DNA of 63,361 nucleotides from Citromicrobium sp. UBA3494 (GCA_002377695.1 DFQH01000003.1:1-63361), one strand, 5' to 3'. Positions 47,425 through 56,626 are shown, counted from the first letter of the stretch. Made by a program: numbers and translations. The notes: a model not told the origin generated them from the letters alone.

Positions 47425-48194
47425 GCATTCTGCAAGCGAGCGGTCTGAGCTACGCGGTGGACGGCAAGCCGCTGGTCGTCGATGCTGGCTTTTCGCTAGA
47501 ACCAGGGGAACTCACCGCGCTGATCGGCCCCAACGGGTCGGGCAAGACGACTCTGCTGCGCCTCGCGCTCGGCCTTCTCCAAGCAGAAGCCGGTTCGGCG
47601 TCAATCGATGGCGAGCCGGTCGCTCGGCTTTCGCCGGTCGAGCGGGCGCGCAAGATCGCCTACCTGCCGCAGGCCCGACCGCTGGTCTGGCCGCAACCGG
47701 TTCGCGCCATCGTTTCGCTCGGGCGGTTCGCCTATGGCGCAGCTTTGGGGCGGCTGTCAGCGGGCGATGAGGCGGCGGTTTCTCACGCGATCGAGGCCTG
47801 CCAGCTGGACGGTTTCGAAGAGCGGGCAGCCGATACCCTATCGGGCGGTGAATTGGCCCGTGTGCATCTCGCGCGTGCGCTCGCTGCCGAGACTCCGCTG
47901 GTCATTGCCGACGAGCCGGTCGCCGCGCTCGATCCGCGTTACCAGCACCAGACCATGCGGTTGTTTGCCTCGATGGCGCAGAGCGGGCACGGAGTGCTTA
48001 CGGTCGTCCATGATCTCGATCTCGCGCTGCGTTACGCCAACCGCGTCCTTTGGATGCACGAAGGGCGGATTGTGGCGGATGGGACGCCAGAAGACACCTT
48101 TACCAGCGAGCGTCTGCGGCGCGTGTTCGGAATCCAGGCGGAGATTTCCCGCAATGGCGCAAGTTTCCGGCTCGACATCCTGGGCCCCGCGTAA
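47421..48194 (+). CDS. btuD: BtuD-like ATPase of the corrinoid importer
   Basis: A 257-residue ABC ATPase of the FecE/BtuD class. Walker A GPNGSGKTT, signature LSGGELARV, Walker B LVIADEP, and switch His in VVHDLD are all intact. It powers BtuC. The order btuB-F-C-D with overlaps makes a complete import set in one riboswitch-controlled transcript. Confidence 0.93.
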   Translation: MSILQASGLSYAVDGKPLVVDAGFSLEPGELTALIGPNGSGKTTLLRLALGLLQAEAGSASIDGEPVARLSPVERARKIAYLPQARPLVWPQPVRAIVSLGRFAYGAALGRLSAGDEAAVSHAIEACQLDGFEERAADTLSGGELARVHLARALAAETPLVIADEPVAALDPRYQHQTMRLFASMAQSGHGVLTVVHDLDLALRYANRVLWMHEGRIVADGTPEDTFTSERLRRVFGIQAEISRNGASFRLDILGPA

Positions 48195-48200
48195 CGCAGG

Positions 48201-49661
48201 ATGACCGGTCGCGCGATCATGCTGCAGGGCACCGGCTCGGACGTTGGCAAATCGCTGCTGGTTGCGGGGCTTTGCCGGATCGCTCGGCGACGCGGGATCG
48301 ACGCGGCACCCTTCAAGCCGCAGAATATGTCGAACAATGCTGCCGCCTGTCCGGGTGGAGGCGAAATCGGTCGGGCGCAGGCGCTCCAGGCTCGCGCTGC
48401 GGGGCTGCAGCCGTCGACCGACATGAACCCCTTGCTCCTGAAGCCCGAAGGCGACCGGCGCGCGCAGGTCGTCCTGAACGGTAAGGCGCTGCGCAGTGAA
48501 GAAGCAGCAGCGTATATGGCAAATCGGGGAAGTCTGCTTCCCATCGTGATCGAGGCATTCGATCGGCTGAGATCGGCGCACGATCTCGTTATCGTCGAGG
48601 GCGCGGGCAGCCCGGCGGAGGTAAACCTGCGCAAGGGCGACATCGCCAATATGGGCTTTGCGCGCGCGACCGATGTTCCCGTAGTGCTCGTTGGTGACAT
48701 CGATCGCGGCGGGATTATCGCATCGCTCGTCGGCACCCGAGCCGTAATCGACACCGAGGATGCCGAGATGATCGCAGGCTTCGCCATCAACCGCTTCCGC
48801 GGCGACCAGGCCCTGTTCGAAGATGGCGTGCGTTTCATCGAAGACCGCACCGGCTGGCGTAATTTCGGCATCGTGCCGTGGCTGGCCTGTGCTGCGCGGC
48901 TGCCCGCTGAAGACGCTGTGGTGCTGGGACAAGCGAAACCGAAAGACGGGGCCATTTTGATTGCCGTGCCAATGCTTTCGCGGATCAGCAATTTCGACGA
49001 TCTCGATCCGCTTCGTGCCGAGCCGGATGTAGAGGTCCGCTTCATTCCTCCCGGCCAGCCCATTCCGCGCGAGGCCGATGCAGTCATCCTCGCAGGCACC
49101 AAATCGACCTTGGCCGACTTGGCAATGCTGCGGAACGAGGGGTGGGACTACGACATCATCGCCGCCTGGCGCACAGGCGCGCACATCGTCGGCCTGTGCG
49201 GTGGCTTCCAGATGCTGGGCAATCGGATCGAGGATGCTGACGCCGCGGATGGATTGGCAGGGTCGATGGACGGTCTGGGCCTGTTCGACATGACGACGGT
49301 GATGACCCGCAAGAAAGTGGTCCGCCCCATCAGCGGGACTACAATTGCCGATGATGACGCGGTGACAGGTTACGAGATTCATACCGGTCTTTCGCAGGGG
49401 CCTGCGCTGGAGAAGCCCTTCTCTCGCTTGGAAGACGGCGTCCTTGATGGCGCGGTCGCAGCGGGCGGACGTCTGATCGGCACCTATCTTCACGGTGTGT
49501 TTGCGAGCGATGCATTCCGTTCGCGCTGGCTTGAGAAATTGCGTAGCGGCCGGAGCAGCACGCTCAATTACGAAGATGGTGTCAACACAGCGCTGGACGA
49601 ACTAGCCGAAGGGCTCGAGGAGGCCCTCGACGTTGACGCGTTGTTGGCGCTTGCGCGGTGA
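48201..49661 (+). CDS. cobQ: cobyric acid synthase
   Basis: A 486-residue glutamine-dependent amidotransferase that converts adenosylcobyrinic acid a,c-diamide to cobyric acid by four amidations. The N-terminal P-loop is GTGSDVGKS; the C-terminal glutaminase domain has the Cys in GLCGGFQMLG and the His in YLHGVF. CobQ acts before the cobinamide stage, so its presence in a locus without ring-synthesis genes is notable. It starts 6 bp after btuD and its stop overlaps cbiB. Confidence 0.95.
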   Translation: MTGRAIMLQGTGSDVGKSLLVAGLCRIARRRGIDAAPFKPQNMSNNAAACPGGGEIGRAQALQARAAGLQPSTDMNPLLLKPEGDRRAQVVLNGKALRSEEAAAYMANRGSLLPIVIEAFDRLRSAHDLVIVEGAGSPAEVNLRKGDIANMGFARATDVPVVLVGDIDRGGIIASLVGTRAVIDTEDAEMIAGFAINRFRGDQALFEDGVRFIEDRTGWRNFGIVPWLACAARLPAEDAVVLGQAKPKDGAILIAVPMLSRISNFDDLDPLRAEPDVEVRFIPPGQPIPREADAVILAGTKSTLADLAMLRNEGWDYDIIAAWRTGAHIVGLCGGFQMLGNRIEDADAADGLAGSMDGLGLFDMTTVMTRKKVVRPISGTTIADDDAVTGYEIHTGLSQGPALEKPFSRLEDGVLDGAVAAGGRLIGTYLHGVFASDAFRSRWLEKLRSGRSSTLNYEDGVNTALDELAEGLEEALDVDALLALAR

Positions 49662-50605
49662 CCGCGGCATGGATCATGGTGGCAGGGCTCGCGATCGAAG
49701 CCGTGGTCGGCTGGCCCGACGCGGTGGACAAGCGGATCGGGCATCCTGTCCGCTGGTTCGGCTGGCTGGTCGAGCGGACAGAGCGTCTGGGCAATCGCCA
49801 ATCACGGAGCAGATCGGCGCGGATCGCGACGGGCGGTCTTGTTACTCTGTTTCTGGTGGTCCTTGCGGGCTTGATCGGTCTGGCCATCCAGCTGCTTCTG
49901 CCAGCCGGATGGCTAGGCCCTGCCCTGATTGCCCTCGTCGCCTCCGGCCTGATCGCTGCGCGCTCACTGCACGAACACGTTGCGGCGGTCGCCGAGGCGT
50001 TCGACACTGCAGGGATCGAGGCTGCGCGGCATTCGCTCAGCCGCATCGTTGGACGTGCGACCGCTGAGCTGGATGAGCTCGCCATCGCCCGTGCCGCCAT
50101 CGAGAGCTTGGCAGAGAACACTTCGGATGGCGTCACTGCACCCTTGTTCTGGGGTGCGCTGTTCGGCCTGCCGGGTCTGTTTGCCTACAAGGCAATCAAC
50201 ACGCTCGATTCGATGATCGGCCATCGCAATGCGCGCTACGAAGCTTTCGGTAAGATTGCCGCCCGGCTCGACGATCTCGCCAACCTGATCCCTGCACGCC
50301 TGACGGGTATTCTTTTCGTGCTATGTGCCGGTTCGGGCCGGGCCATACTAGTCATGTTTCGGGACGCCGGCAGGCACCGTTCTCCCAATGCAGGGTGGCC
50401 GGAGTCCGCGATGGCGGGCGCGCTCGGCATCAAACTGTCGGGGCCGCGGACTTATGGCGAAACGACGAGCAACGACCCTTGGCTCAATTCGGGAGCAAGA
50501 GACCCATCCGGAGCCGATATCCGCCGCGCCTTGGCTCTTTATCGGTGGGTAGTCATCGCCATGGCGATCATCCTGGCGCTCCTGGGCTGGATCAACGTGT
50601 CATGA
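49658..50605 (+). CDS. cbiB: adenosylcobinamide-phosphate synthase (CbiB/CobD)
   Basis: A 315-residue inner membrane enzyme (CbiB in Salmonella; CobD in Pseudomonas). It attaches aminopropanol or its phosphate to cobyric acid. Typical features are WPDAVDKRIGHPVRWFGWLVE, SLAENTSDGVTAPLFW and the C-terminal GARDPSGADIRRALALYR. Start GTG 49658 overlaps the cobQ stop (GTGA). The decarboxylase that makes the linker is encoded next. Confidence 0.95.
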   Translation: MTAAWIMVAGLAIEAVVGWPDAVDKRIGHPVRWFGWLVERTERLGNRQSRSRSARIATGGLVTLFLVVLAGLIGLAIQLLLPAGWLGPALIALVASGLIAARSLHEHVAAVAEAFDTAGIEAARHSLSRIVGRATAELDELAIARAAIESLAENTSDGVTAPLFWGALFGLPGLFAYKAINTLDSMIGHRNARYEAFGKIAARLDDLANLIPARLTGILFVLCAGSGRAILVMFRDAGRHRSPNAGWPESAMAGALGIKLSGPRTYGETTSNDPWLNSGARDPSGADIRRALALYRWVVIAMAIILALLGWINVS

Positions 50606-51603
50606 CCGATCTCGACCTCGTGTCAGGCCATGGCGGACGGATCGACGCGATGGCACGCGCGTTTCCCGGCGCGCCACTGCCATGGATCGACCTGTCGACC
50701 GGCATCAATCCGTATCCTTATCCGTTGCCCCCGATCGCACCCGATGCATGGGAGCGCTTACCGGGCGAGGTGGCCCGCGCATTCTGCGAAAGCACCATGG
50801 CGGAGTCGTTCCGATGCGATCCGTCTTTTTGCCGCGCGGTCGCCGGGACGGAAGTCGTCATCCGCCAGCTGCCGTCGATCCTGCGTGCTCAAAGAGTCGC
50901 CGTGCGCGCTCGCAGCTACGCCGATCATGCAGAAAGCTGGCGACTGGCGGGGGCGAAGGTGGTCACGCATTTCGATCCCTTGGCATTGGCCGGGGAAGCC
51001 GATGTCGCGGTGATCGTGAACCCCAACAACCCCGATGGGCATCGTTGGACTGTCGAAGCCATCGAGGCAGCGCGCGCTACACTCGCTCATCGTGGCGGCT
51101 GGCTGATCGTCGACGAGGCCTATGCCGACCTCAATCCCTCGCTAAGTGCGGCTCCGCTTGCGGGACGCAAGGGGCTGATCATCTTGCGATCCTTCGGCAA
51201 GTTTTTCGGGCTGGCGGGCGTGAGGCTGGGTGCCGTGCTTGCTACGCAAGAGATCTTGAGCAGCATCGAAGATCGCCTCGGCGGATGGGACGTGTCGGGC
51301 CCTGCGCTGGATATCGGTGCGGCAGCCTATGCTGATCATGACTGGCAGGCCGCTACGCGCGGACACCTTGCCGTGCGAATGCAGGAGATGCACGCCCTTA
51401 TCGCGACCTCCGCGTTGGAAGACCGTGGCGGAACCGATCTTTTCCGGTTCGTCCGTGGATCTGACGCAAATGCACTCTGGCGGCGACTTGCTGAGCAAGG
51501 CATCGCCGTGCGCCGGTTCGTCGGGGAAGCGCATCACCTCCGCATCGGCTTGCCCGCCGACAAGCTCGCGTTTTCACGGCTTGCACGAGCGCTCAACCCT
51601 TGA
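50602..51603 (+). CDS. cobC: threonine-phosphate decarboxylase (CobC of Pseudomonas; CobD of Salmonella)
   Basis: A 333-residue PLP enzyme of the aminotransferase fold. It makes (R)-1-amino-2-propanol phosphate from threonine phosphate for CbiB. It has IDLSTGINPYPYPLPPI, VNPNNPDGHRW, VDEAYADLN and the PLP lysine region SFGKFFGLAGVRLG. ATG 50602 overlaps the cbiB stop (ATGA). The end overlaps the opposed cobU stop by 11 bp. The same symbol is used for the phosphatase at 42149; they are unrelated. Confidence 0.92.
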   Translation: MTDLDLVSGHGGRIDAMARAFPGAPLPWIDLSTGINPYPYPLPPIAPDAWERLPGEVARAFCESTMAESFRCDPSFCRAVAGTEVVIRQLPSILRAQRVAVRARSYADHAESWRLAGAKVVTHFDPLALAGEADVAVIVNPNNPDGHRWTVEAIEAARATLAHRGGWLIVDEAYADLNPSLSAAPLAGRKGLIILRSFGKFFGLAGVRLGAVLATQEILSSIEDRLGGWDVSGPALDIGAAAYADHDWQAATRGHLAVRMQEMHALIATSALEDRGGTDLFRFVRGSDANALWRRLAEQGIAVRRFVGEAHHLRIGLPADKLAFSRLARALNP

Positions 51604-52099
51604 GACGAAGGGGGAGCCCAGCGACCACGAGTTCGACCGTGTCGGAAATCTCGGCCAGCCGCTGGTTCAGCCGCCCCTGTTTGTCGCGAAAATCGCGGCC
51701 GAGGCGATTTTCCGGGACGATGCCCGAGCCGACCTCGTTGCTGACCAACACGACATTCGCTTTAGCCCTCGCAATACTCTCGACCAGCGCGTCCACTTCC
51801 CTGCCGATGTCGAGTTCGGCCAGCATCACGTTCGAGAGCCACAAGGTGCAGCAATCGACGAGCACGGTGCCGTCGTTGACCGATGTAATCGCACGAGCGA
51901 GTTCGATCGGTGCCTCGATTGTGTGCCAGAAATCGGCACGTTCTTCACGGTGCTGACGGATTCGCTCGGTCATTTCATCGTCATACGCCTGCGCGGTGGC
52001 GATGAACTTGTGCGGTCCCCGCATGCGGCCGCATATCGAAAGAGCGTGGCGGCTCTTGCCCGATCGAGCACCGCCGAGGATCAAATGAACCAAGCTCAT
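51593..52099 (-). CDS. cobU: adenosylcobinamide kinase / guanylyltransferase
   Basis: A 168-residue bifunctional enzyme (CobU in Salmonella; CobP in Pseudomonas). It phosphorylates adenosylcobinamide and adds GMP. The P-loop is LGGARSGKS, the guanylylated His region is QHREERADFWHTIE, and SNEVGSGIVPENRLGRDFRD is diagnostic. It is the key enzyme for salvaging cobinamide. Encoded opposite to the operon and overlapping the decarboxylase end. Confidence 0.95.
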   Translation of the reverse strand: MSLVHLILGGARSGKSRHALSICGRMRGPHKFIATAQAYDDEMTERIRQHREERADFWHTIEAPIELARAITSVNDGTVLVDCCTLWLSNVMLAELDIGREVDALVESIARAKANVVLVSNEVGSGIVPENRLGRDFRDKQGRLNQRLAEISDTVELVVAGLPLRLKG

Positions 52100-52290
52100 A
52101 GAGTGAAGCCCTCGACTCTTCGCCTCTCAGCAGCCTGGATTACGGCTCGCCTTTGGTCAGGCGACATTTCGGACCACTCTGCAATCTCATCGAGCGTTCG
52201 GCCACAGCCCGTGCAGACATTTCCATTTGCCGACAATCGACATATCTTCTGGCATGGCGATTGCGGGTCATCAATGGTCGTTGCAGGCAT
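52096..52290 (-). CDS. DUF1289 family small Cys protein
   Basis: A 64-residue DUF1289 protein: SPCQKICRLSANGNVCTGCGRTLDEIAEWSEM shows the four-cysteine pattern (CxxxC, CxxC), probably binding a metal or Fe-S cluster. ATG 52290 is used because the conserved part starts there; an in-frame start at 52326 is possible. It overlaps cobU by four bases (ATGA) and so is likely co-transcribed with it. Confidence 0.85.
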   Translation of the reverse strand: MPATTIDDPQSPCQKICRLSANGNVCTGCGRTLDEIAEWSEMSPDQRRAVIQAAERRRVEGFTL

Positions 52291-52352
52291 GAGAATGGCT
52301 CTAACTCGTGCTGGCGGGGCTGGCAAAGTGCACGGACCTTTGCGGTAAGCGA

Positions 52353-52865
52353 ATGATGAAGCGACTTGTCAGCTACGAAAACCTTCTCTCCTGCATCACG
52401 CGAGATGAGAGCCATCATGTTGCCACGCTTGACTGGAAGGCGTTTCTGCACCTCTCTCCTATTCTCTGGCTGCGGCGTAAGGAAGCACGTGCGGCGCTGC
52501 GGAAATACCTGAGCGGGCTTCAGGGCGCCAAATGGGAAGTCGATACCGTTCGTTTTCCAATCGGAAGTCAGATCGACGAACAGGCACTGAACTCGATCAC
52601 TGGCGATATCGCTGGCGCTCTAGACGCGATTGCAACGAAGGCCATGACACCGAAAGAGATCTGCAAGGCGCTCAACATTACGAACCAGGAAAGATTGCGG
52701 TGGACCAAGGATGGTCGCCTCAAGACTTCCGGGGTCGTGAGCTTTAGGAGGGCCAACACCGTAAGCATCTCGACTTACTCTGCACACGCAATTCACGAAT
52801 TGATGAAAGACCATAGCGTAATTGAAGGTTGGCGACAGAAAGACCTCGATAGTCGAAAGTCCTAG
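52353..52865 (+). CDS. hypothetical protein with helix-turn-helix segment
   Basis: A 170-residue protein, no membrane segment. The part near residues 100-130 (MTPKEICKALNITNQERLRWTKDGRL) looks like a MerR/AlpA-type helix-turn-helix, with the conserved W-x-x-DGRL wing pattern. The N-terminal part contains WKAFLHLSPILWLRRKEAR. Codon use is less G+C rich than in the cob genes. It may belong to the island's mobility or regulation genes, or mark its right side. No named family. Confidence 0.65.
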   Translation: MMKRLVSYENLLSCITRDESHHVATLDWKAFLHLSPILWLRRKEARAALRKYLSGLQGAKWEVDTVRFPIGSQIDEQALNSITGDIAGALDAIATKAMTPKEICKALNITNQERLRWTKDGRLKTSGVVSFRRANTVSISTYSAHAIHELMKDHSVIEGWRQKDLDSRKS

Positions 52866-52956
52866 CCTCGAGGCTAAAGCCATTGTGGTTCACAGGGGTG
52901 TAGTTTGGTCTAAAACCGTGACCGACAGAGATGACGCAGATTTGCACTACAACGCG

Positions 52957-52998
52957 GTCGGCCGCTTTCACATGTAAGCCAATCAAAAGCGGACCGAC
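52957..52998. other. inverted repeat in the gap between island and YihY gene
   Basis: GTCGGCCGCTTT and AAAGCGGACCGAC pair over 11 bp with a small bulge, separated by about 17 nt. It lies between two convergent genes, so it might terminate transcription, but no T-run follows. The 52866-53151 gap is AT-richer than its surroundings and shows no gene or tRNA-derived attachment sequence. Confidence 0.35.
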
Positions 52999-53151
52999 GG
53001 CTAGCGGCCCAACAGCAGACTTTATTGCCATCATTAATAATAACGTTGCCGCATTCCTCCTTTATATTGAGGCAGTAGGCTCGCTACTTTCCGGCTACTC
53101 TTCGCTCATACAAACGTCACAGAAATTGAATTTACTTCGACTACCGATGAC

Positions 53152-54282
53152 TTAGGGCTTAACAAGAGCCTTAAACTTGCTCGCTCGCAAATGACGTCGA
53201 ACTGCGCGGCGCTCAGCTTTTTCCATCCACTGGCTGATCGAGAGGCCTCCCTCGGCGAGATCGGCGAGAACCGCACCTCGTTGCCCGATCGGCCGTGCGG
53301 CACCCGTTGTGGTATCGACAGTGGTCTGACGCTCAATTTCGACATTGAATAGCGCGCCGGCCAATACGCCGTAGGCCGAAAGGAACAGCCACATGAGAAA
53401 CACGACCACCGCCGACAACGAACCATAAGTCGCATTATAATCGCTGATATAGGCAACATAGAACGAGAACCCGAAAGAGACTGCTATCCAGAGCAGCGTG
53501 GCCAGCAGCGCGCCGGGAGCCAGCCATCGCCATTTCGCGGGTGCCCGATCGGGGCCGTAACGCATGATCAGCGCGAATCCGGTACTCCCTAGCAAGACCG
53601 ACACTGTCCACGTCATGATCTTGACCGCGAATTCGGCAGATGGCCCGAGCATCCCGCTTGCCTGTGTTTGTAGCCATGCAAACAGACCGGCGCTGATGAG
53701 GCCGGTCAGAGCAACAAAGACTGCGGCGAGCGTCAGCGCCGCCGCACGCGCGGTAAGCGAAATGATCCCGCGCGTTTCGTGCTCCTCATTGATAATGTTG
53801 AGCGCGCCGATCAGACCGTTGGCGGCGCGCATTCCTCCGTAAATTGCGAAAGCCAGCGCTATAGCCAGCGCCAACCCCGTGACTCCGGTATTGGCCGTGA
53901 CGACACCTAGCAATTGGTCCTCGATCACAATGGCGGCTTCGCGCGGGACGACCTGGATGATCGACCGCATCTGGCTCTGGACGGTTTCGACATCTCCGAC
54001 GAGCCCGTAGACCATGACCGTCGCTGCGATCAGCGGAGTGAGCGCCAGAAATGTGAAAAATGCCACACCGGCGCCCAAAAGCGACAGATTGTGGAAGCCC
54101 CACATCGTCCAGACCCGTTTAAGAATTTGTTTCCACGCTGCTTTTGGCATGCGCCAAGGGCTCTTTGCAGTTGCGCCGGGCGCGTCTTTAGGGGATAAAT
54201 CGACGCTGTGGGCGGATTTACCGGCTTCATCGGGCCCTTGCTGATCAGGCGGTGATGGCCCGGCCGGTATTTCGTGGTCCAC
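53152..54282 (-). CDS. YihY/BrkB family membrane protein
   Basis: A 376-residue YihY/UPF0761 protein with six hydrophobic helices. Family marks are LSLLGAGVAFFTFLALTPLIAATVMVYG and the TYGSLSAVVVFLMWLFLSAYGVLAGALFNVE end. The first 50 residues are a polar, disordered extension. Start GTG 54282 is the longest reading; ATG 54150 is an alternative that would begin just before the domain. It is divergent from tamA with only 16 bp between starts, so promoters overlap coding sequence. Role unknown. Confidence 0.85.
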   Translation of the reverse strand: MDHEIPAGPSPPDQQGPDEAGKSAHSVDLSPKDAPGATAKSPWRMPKAAWKQILKRVWTMWGFHNLSLLGAGVAFFTFLALTPLIAATVMVYGLVGDVETVQSQMRSIIQVVPREAAIVIEDQLLGVVTANTGVTGLALAIALAFAIYGGMRAANGLIGALNIINEEHETRGIISLTARAAALTLAAVFVALTGLISAGLFAWLQTQASGMLGPSAEFAVKIMTWTVSVLLGSTGFALIMRYGPDRAPAKWRWLAPGALLATLLWIAVSFGFSFYVAYISDYNATYGSLSAVVVFLMWLFLSAYGVLAGALFNVEIERQTTVDTTTGAARPIGQRGAVLADLAEGGLSISQWMEKAERRAVRRHLRASKFKALVKP

Positions 54283-54298
54283 GATTGGGTCGCTTTCT

Positions 54299-56626
54299 AT
54301 GATGGTAAATTCTGCATTTCGTACTTCAACCTCACGGCGAGCGATTTGTGCCGCGAAATCGCATTGGGCGACGTCGCCAGTCGTGATTCTTCTCGCTCTC
54401 GGCGCATTTCCTGTGATGGCTCAGGAAACCGCCGCCTCTGACGAGGAAAGCGCGGACATGGCCATTCCGGCACCGCCCCCCGATGCTGATTTGCCCGTGA
54501 TTGAACCGGTCATCACCGACGAGGAATTCGACAGCACGGTTCCCGACCTCGATCCGTCGAGCGACCCGGAGCTCGACAGGGGGCTGGAATCGATCGAGGA
54601 ATTCGAACGCCGCATCGCCACCGAGCAGGCCGATGCCGATCCGGCAGAGGGGCAGGAACCGCCGCTCGGCGATCCGGCACTGGCCGATGGCGATCCTGTC
54701 GAGGAGATCGGCGACGCGCCGATTCGCGATGCCGAACTTACCGCGCCGCTCCCGCCGCTGGACCAGTTCGAGGTCGAGCCGGTCGAGTTCGCCGAGGCCG
54801 AAAGCGACGAGGAGGTCGTCGAGGTCGCCTATTCCGTCGAGATCAACAGTTTGTCCGAAGCGGACGGGGAAACCGAGGCTGGTCTTCGCAGCCTGTTCGA
54901 AGGCTTGTCCGCGCTGGAGGACGGCGACGGAGAAGCGGCCAATGTCGCGCAGGTTTCCGCTCGCCTGACCGAAGACAGCGCCCTGATGCAGCGTATTCTC
55001 GCCTCGGAAGGCTGGTACGAAGCGCGCGCGACCACGCGCATCGACCGATCGAGCGAAGCGAACGGGCAGCCGCTAACCGCGGTCATCGATGTGATTCCGG
55101 GACCGCGCTACACGTTCTCGGACATCGTCATCGATGCGCCCGCGACCGAGCCGCCAAGCCTCATTCACGACAACCTGGCGTTGCGGATCGGCGAGCCGAT
55201 CGTGGCGGCGCGCGTGCAGGGGGCCGAGGCGCAGGTTGCCGTGGCGCTTCCGCAAACCGGCTATCCCTTCGCCGAGGTCGGCCAGCGCGACATCCTTCTC
55301 GACCAGGAAACCGGCGACGGCCTTTACACGCTTCCGGTAGTCACCGGGCCGCGCTCGCGCTTCGGGGAAATCCGCACGACCGGAAATCTCGCCTTTGATG
55401 CCGAGCATGCCGAAGTTCTGGCCCGTTTCGAGCGCGGCGAGCTCTACGACAGCCGCATGGTCGACGATCTGCGCCAAGCGCTGGTCGCCACCGGGCTGTT
55501 CAACACGGTGTCGGTCCTGCCCGAACAAAGCGGGGAACCCGCGGGCGACGGGACCGAATACGCAACCATCCTCGTCGAACAGGATGCCGGTCCGCCGCGG
55601 ACGCTGGCGGGAAGCGCGGGCTTCGGCACCGGGCAGGGTTTCCGCATCGAAGGAAGCTGGACGCATCGCAACCTGTTTCCGCCCGAGGGGGCGCTGATAG
55701 CGCGCGCCGTCGCCGGGACGCAGGAACAGGGCGCGGGCCTCACCTTCCGCCGCTCCAACGCCGGTCGGCGCGACCGCACCTTCCAGCTGGCCGCGGAAGC
55801 GCTGCGCGCTGACTACGATGCGTATGAGGCGTTCACCGGCCGCCTGTCCGCGCTGGTCAGTTACGATTCGACCAACATCTGGCAGAAGCCCTTCACCTAT
55901 GCCTACGGTGTGCAGCTGATCGGCACCAACGAGCAGGATTTCGATCTCGCACTCGGCGAACTCGACCGGCGGACCTTCTTCATCGGCGGGCTGATCGGGC
56001 AGGTCGGGGTCGATCGCACCGACAGCCTGCTCGATGCGCGCGAAGGTTTTCGCGTAACCGCGCTGGTCGAGCCAGAAGGCTCGCTGCAGGACGGCTTTAC
56101 GCCCTATGTCCGCGCGCGGATGGACGGATCGGCCTATTATTCGCCGACCGACGCGATCACGCTGGCGGGCCGCGTCCGGGTCGGCACGATCCAGGGCATC
56201 GAACGCTTCGATCTCGCGCCGTCGCGCCGCTTCTATGCCGGTGGCGGCGGATCGGTGCGCGGTTTCGGCTACCAGCAGCTGGGCCCGCGCGTGGTGTATC
56301 CCGATCCCGATTTCGAGCCCGATCCGGACGATCCCGATGCCGAAGCGGATTTGATCTATCGGCCGCTGGGCGGACGCAGTCTCAACGAAGCTGCCGCCGA
56401 GGTGCGCTACCGGTTCGGCAATTTCGGCGTCGTCGGCTTCGTGGACGCCGGCCAGGTCTATGAAGGCACCGTCCCCGATTTCAGCGATTTGCGCTTCGGG
56501 GCCGGCATAGGCGGGCGATATTACACCAATTTCGGCCCGCTGCGGCTCGATGTCGCCATGCCGCTCGGTCGCAGGCCCGGCGAAAGCAAGTTCGCGGTCT
56601 ATGTTTCGATCGGGCAGGCGTTCTGA
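54299..56626 (+). CDS. tamA: TamA-like Omp85 protein
   Basis: A 775-residue Omp85-family outer membrane protein, paired with TamB. A signal peptide ends around FPVMAQE. An unusually long acidic, Pro-rich region (about 45-185) comes before the POTRA part (DVIPGPRYTFSDIVID, GPRSRFGEIRTTGN). The 16-strand barrel carries the VRGFGYQQLGPR motif. E. coli TamA is about 200 residues shorter. It should help insert autotransporters or move lipids with TamB. Stop overlaps the tamB start. Confidence 0.92.
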   Translation: MMVNSAFRTSTSRRAICAAKSHWATSPVVILLALGAFPVMAQETAASDEESADMAIPAPPPDADLPVIEPVITDEEFDSTVPDLDPSSDPELDRGLESIEEFERRIATEQADADPAEGQEPPLGDPALADGDPVEEIGDAPIRDAELTAPLPPLDQFEVEPVEFAEAESDEEVVEVAYSVEINSLSEADGETEAGLRSLFEGLSALEDGDGEAANVAQVSARLTEDSALMQRILASEGWYEARATTRIDRSSEANGQPLTAVIDVIPGPRYTFSDIVIDAPATEPPSLIHDNLALRIGEPIVAARVQGAEAQVAVALPQTGYPFAEVGQRDILLDQETGDGLYTLPVVTGPRSRFGEIRTTGNLAFDAEHAEVLARFERGELYDSRMVDDLRQALVATGLFNTVSVLPEQSGEPAGDGTEYATILVEQDAGPPRTLAGSAGFGTGQGFRIEGSWTHRNLFPPEGALIARAVAGTQEQGAGLTFRRSNAGRRDRTFQLAAEALRADYDAYEAFTGRLSALVSYDSTNIWQKPFTYAYGVQLIGTNEQDFDLALGELDRRTFFIGGLIGQVGVDRTDSLLDAREGFRVTALVEPEGSLQDGFTPYVRARMDGSAYYSPTDAITLAGRVRVGTIQGIERFDLAPSRRFYAGGGGSVRGFGYQQLGPRVVYPDPDFEPDPDDPDAEADLIYRPLGGRSLNEAAAEVRYRFGNFGVVGFVDAGQVYEGTVPDFSDLRFGAGIGGRYYTNFGPLRLDVAMPLGRRPGESKFAVYVSIGQAF

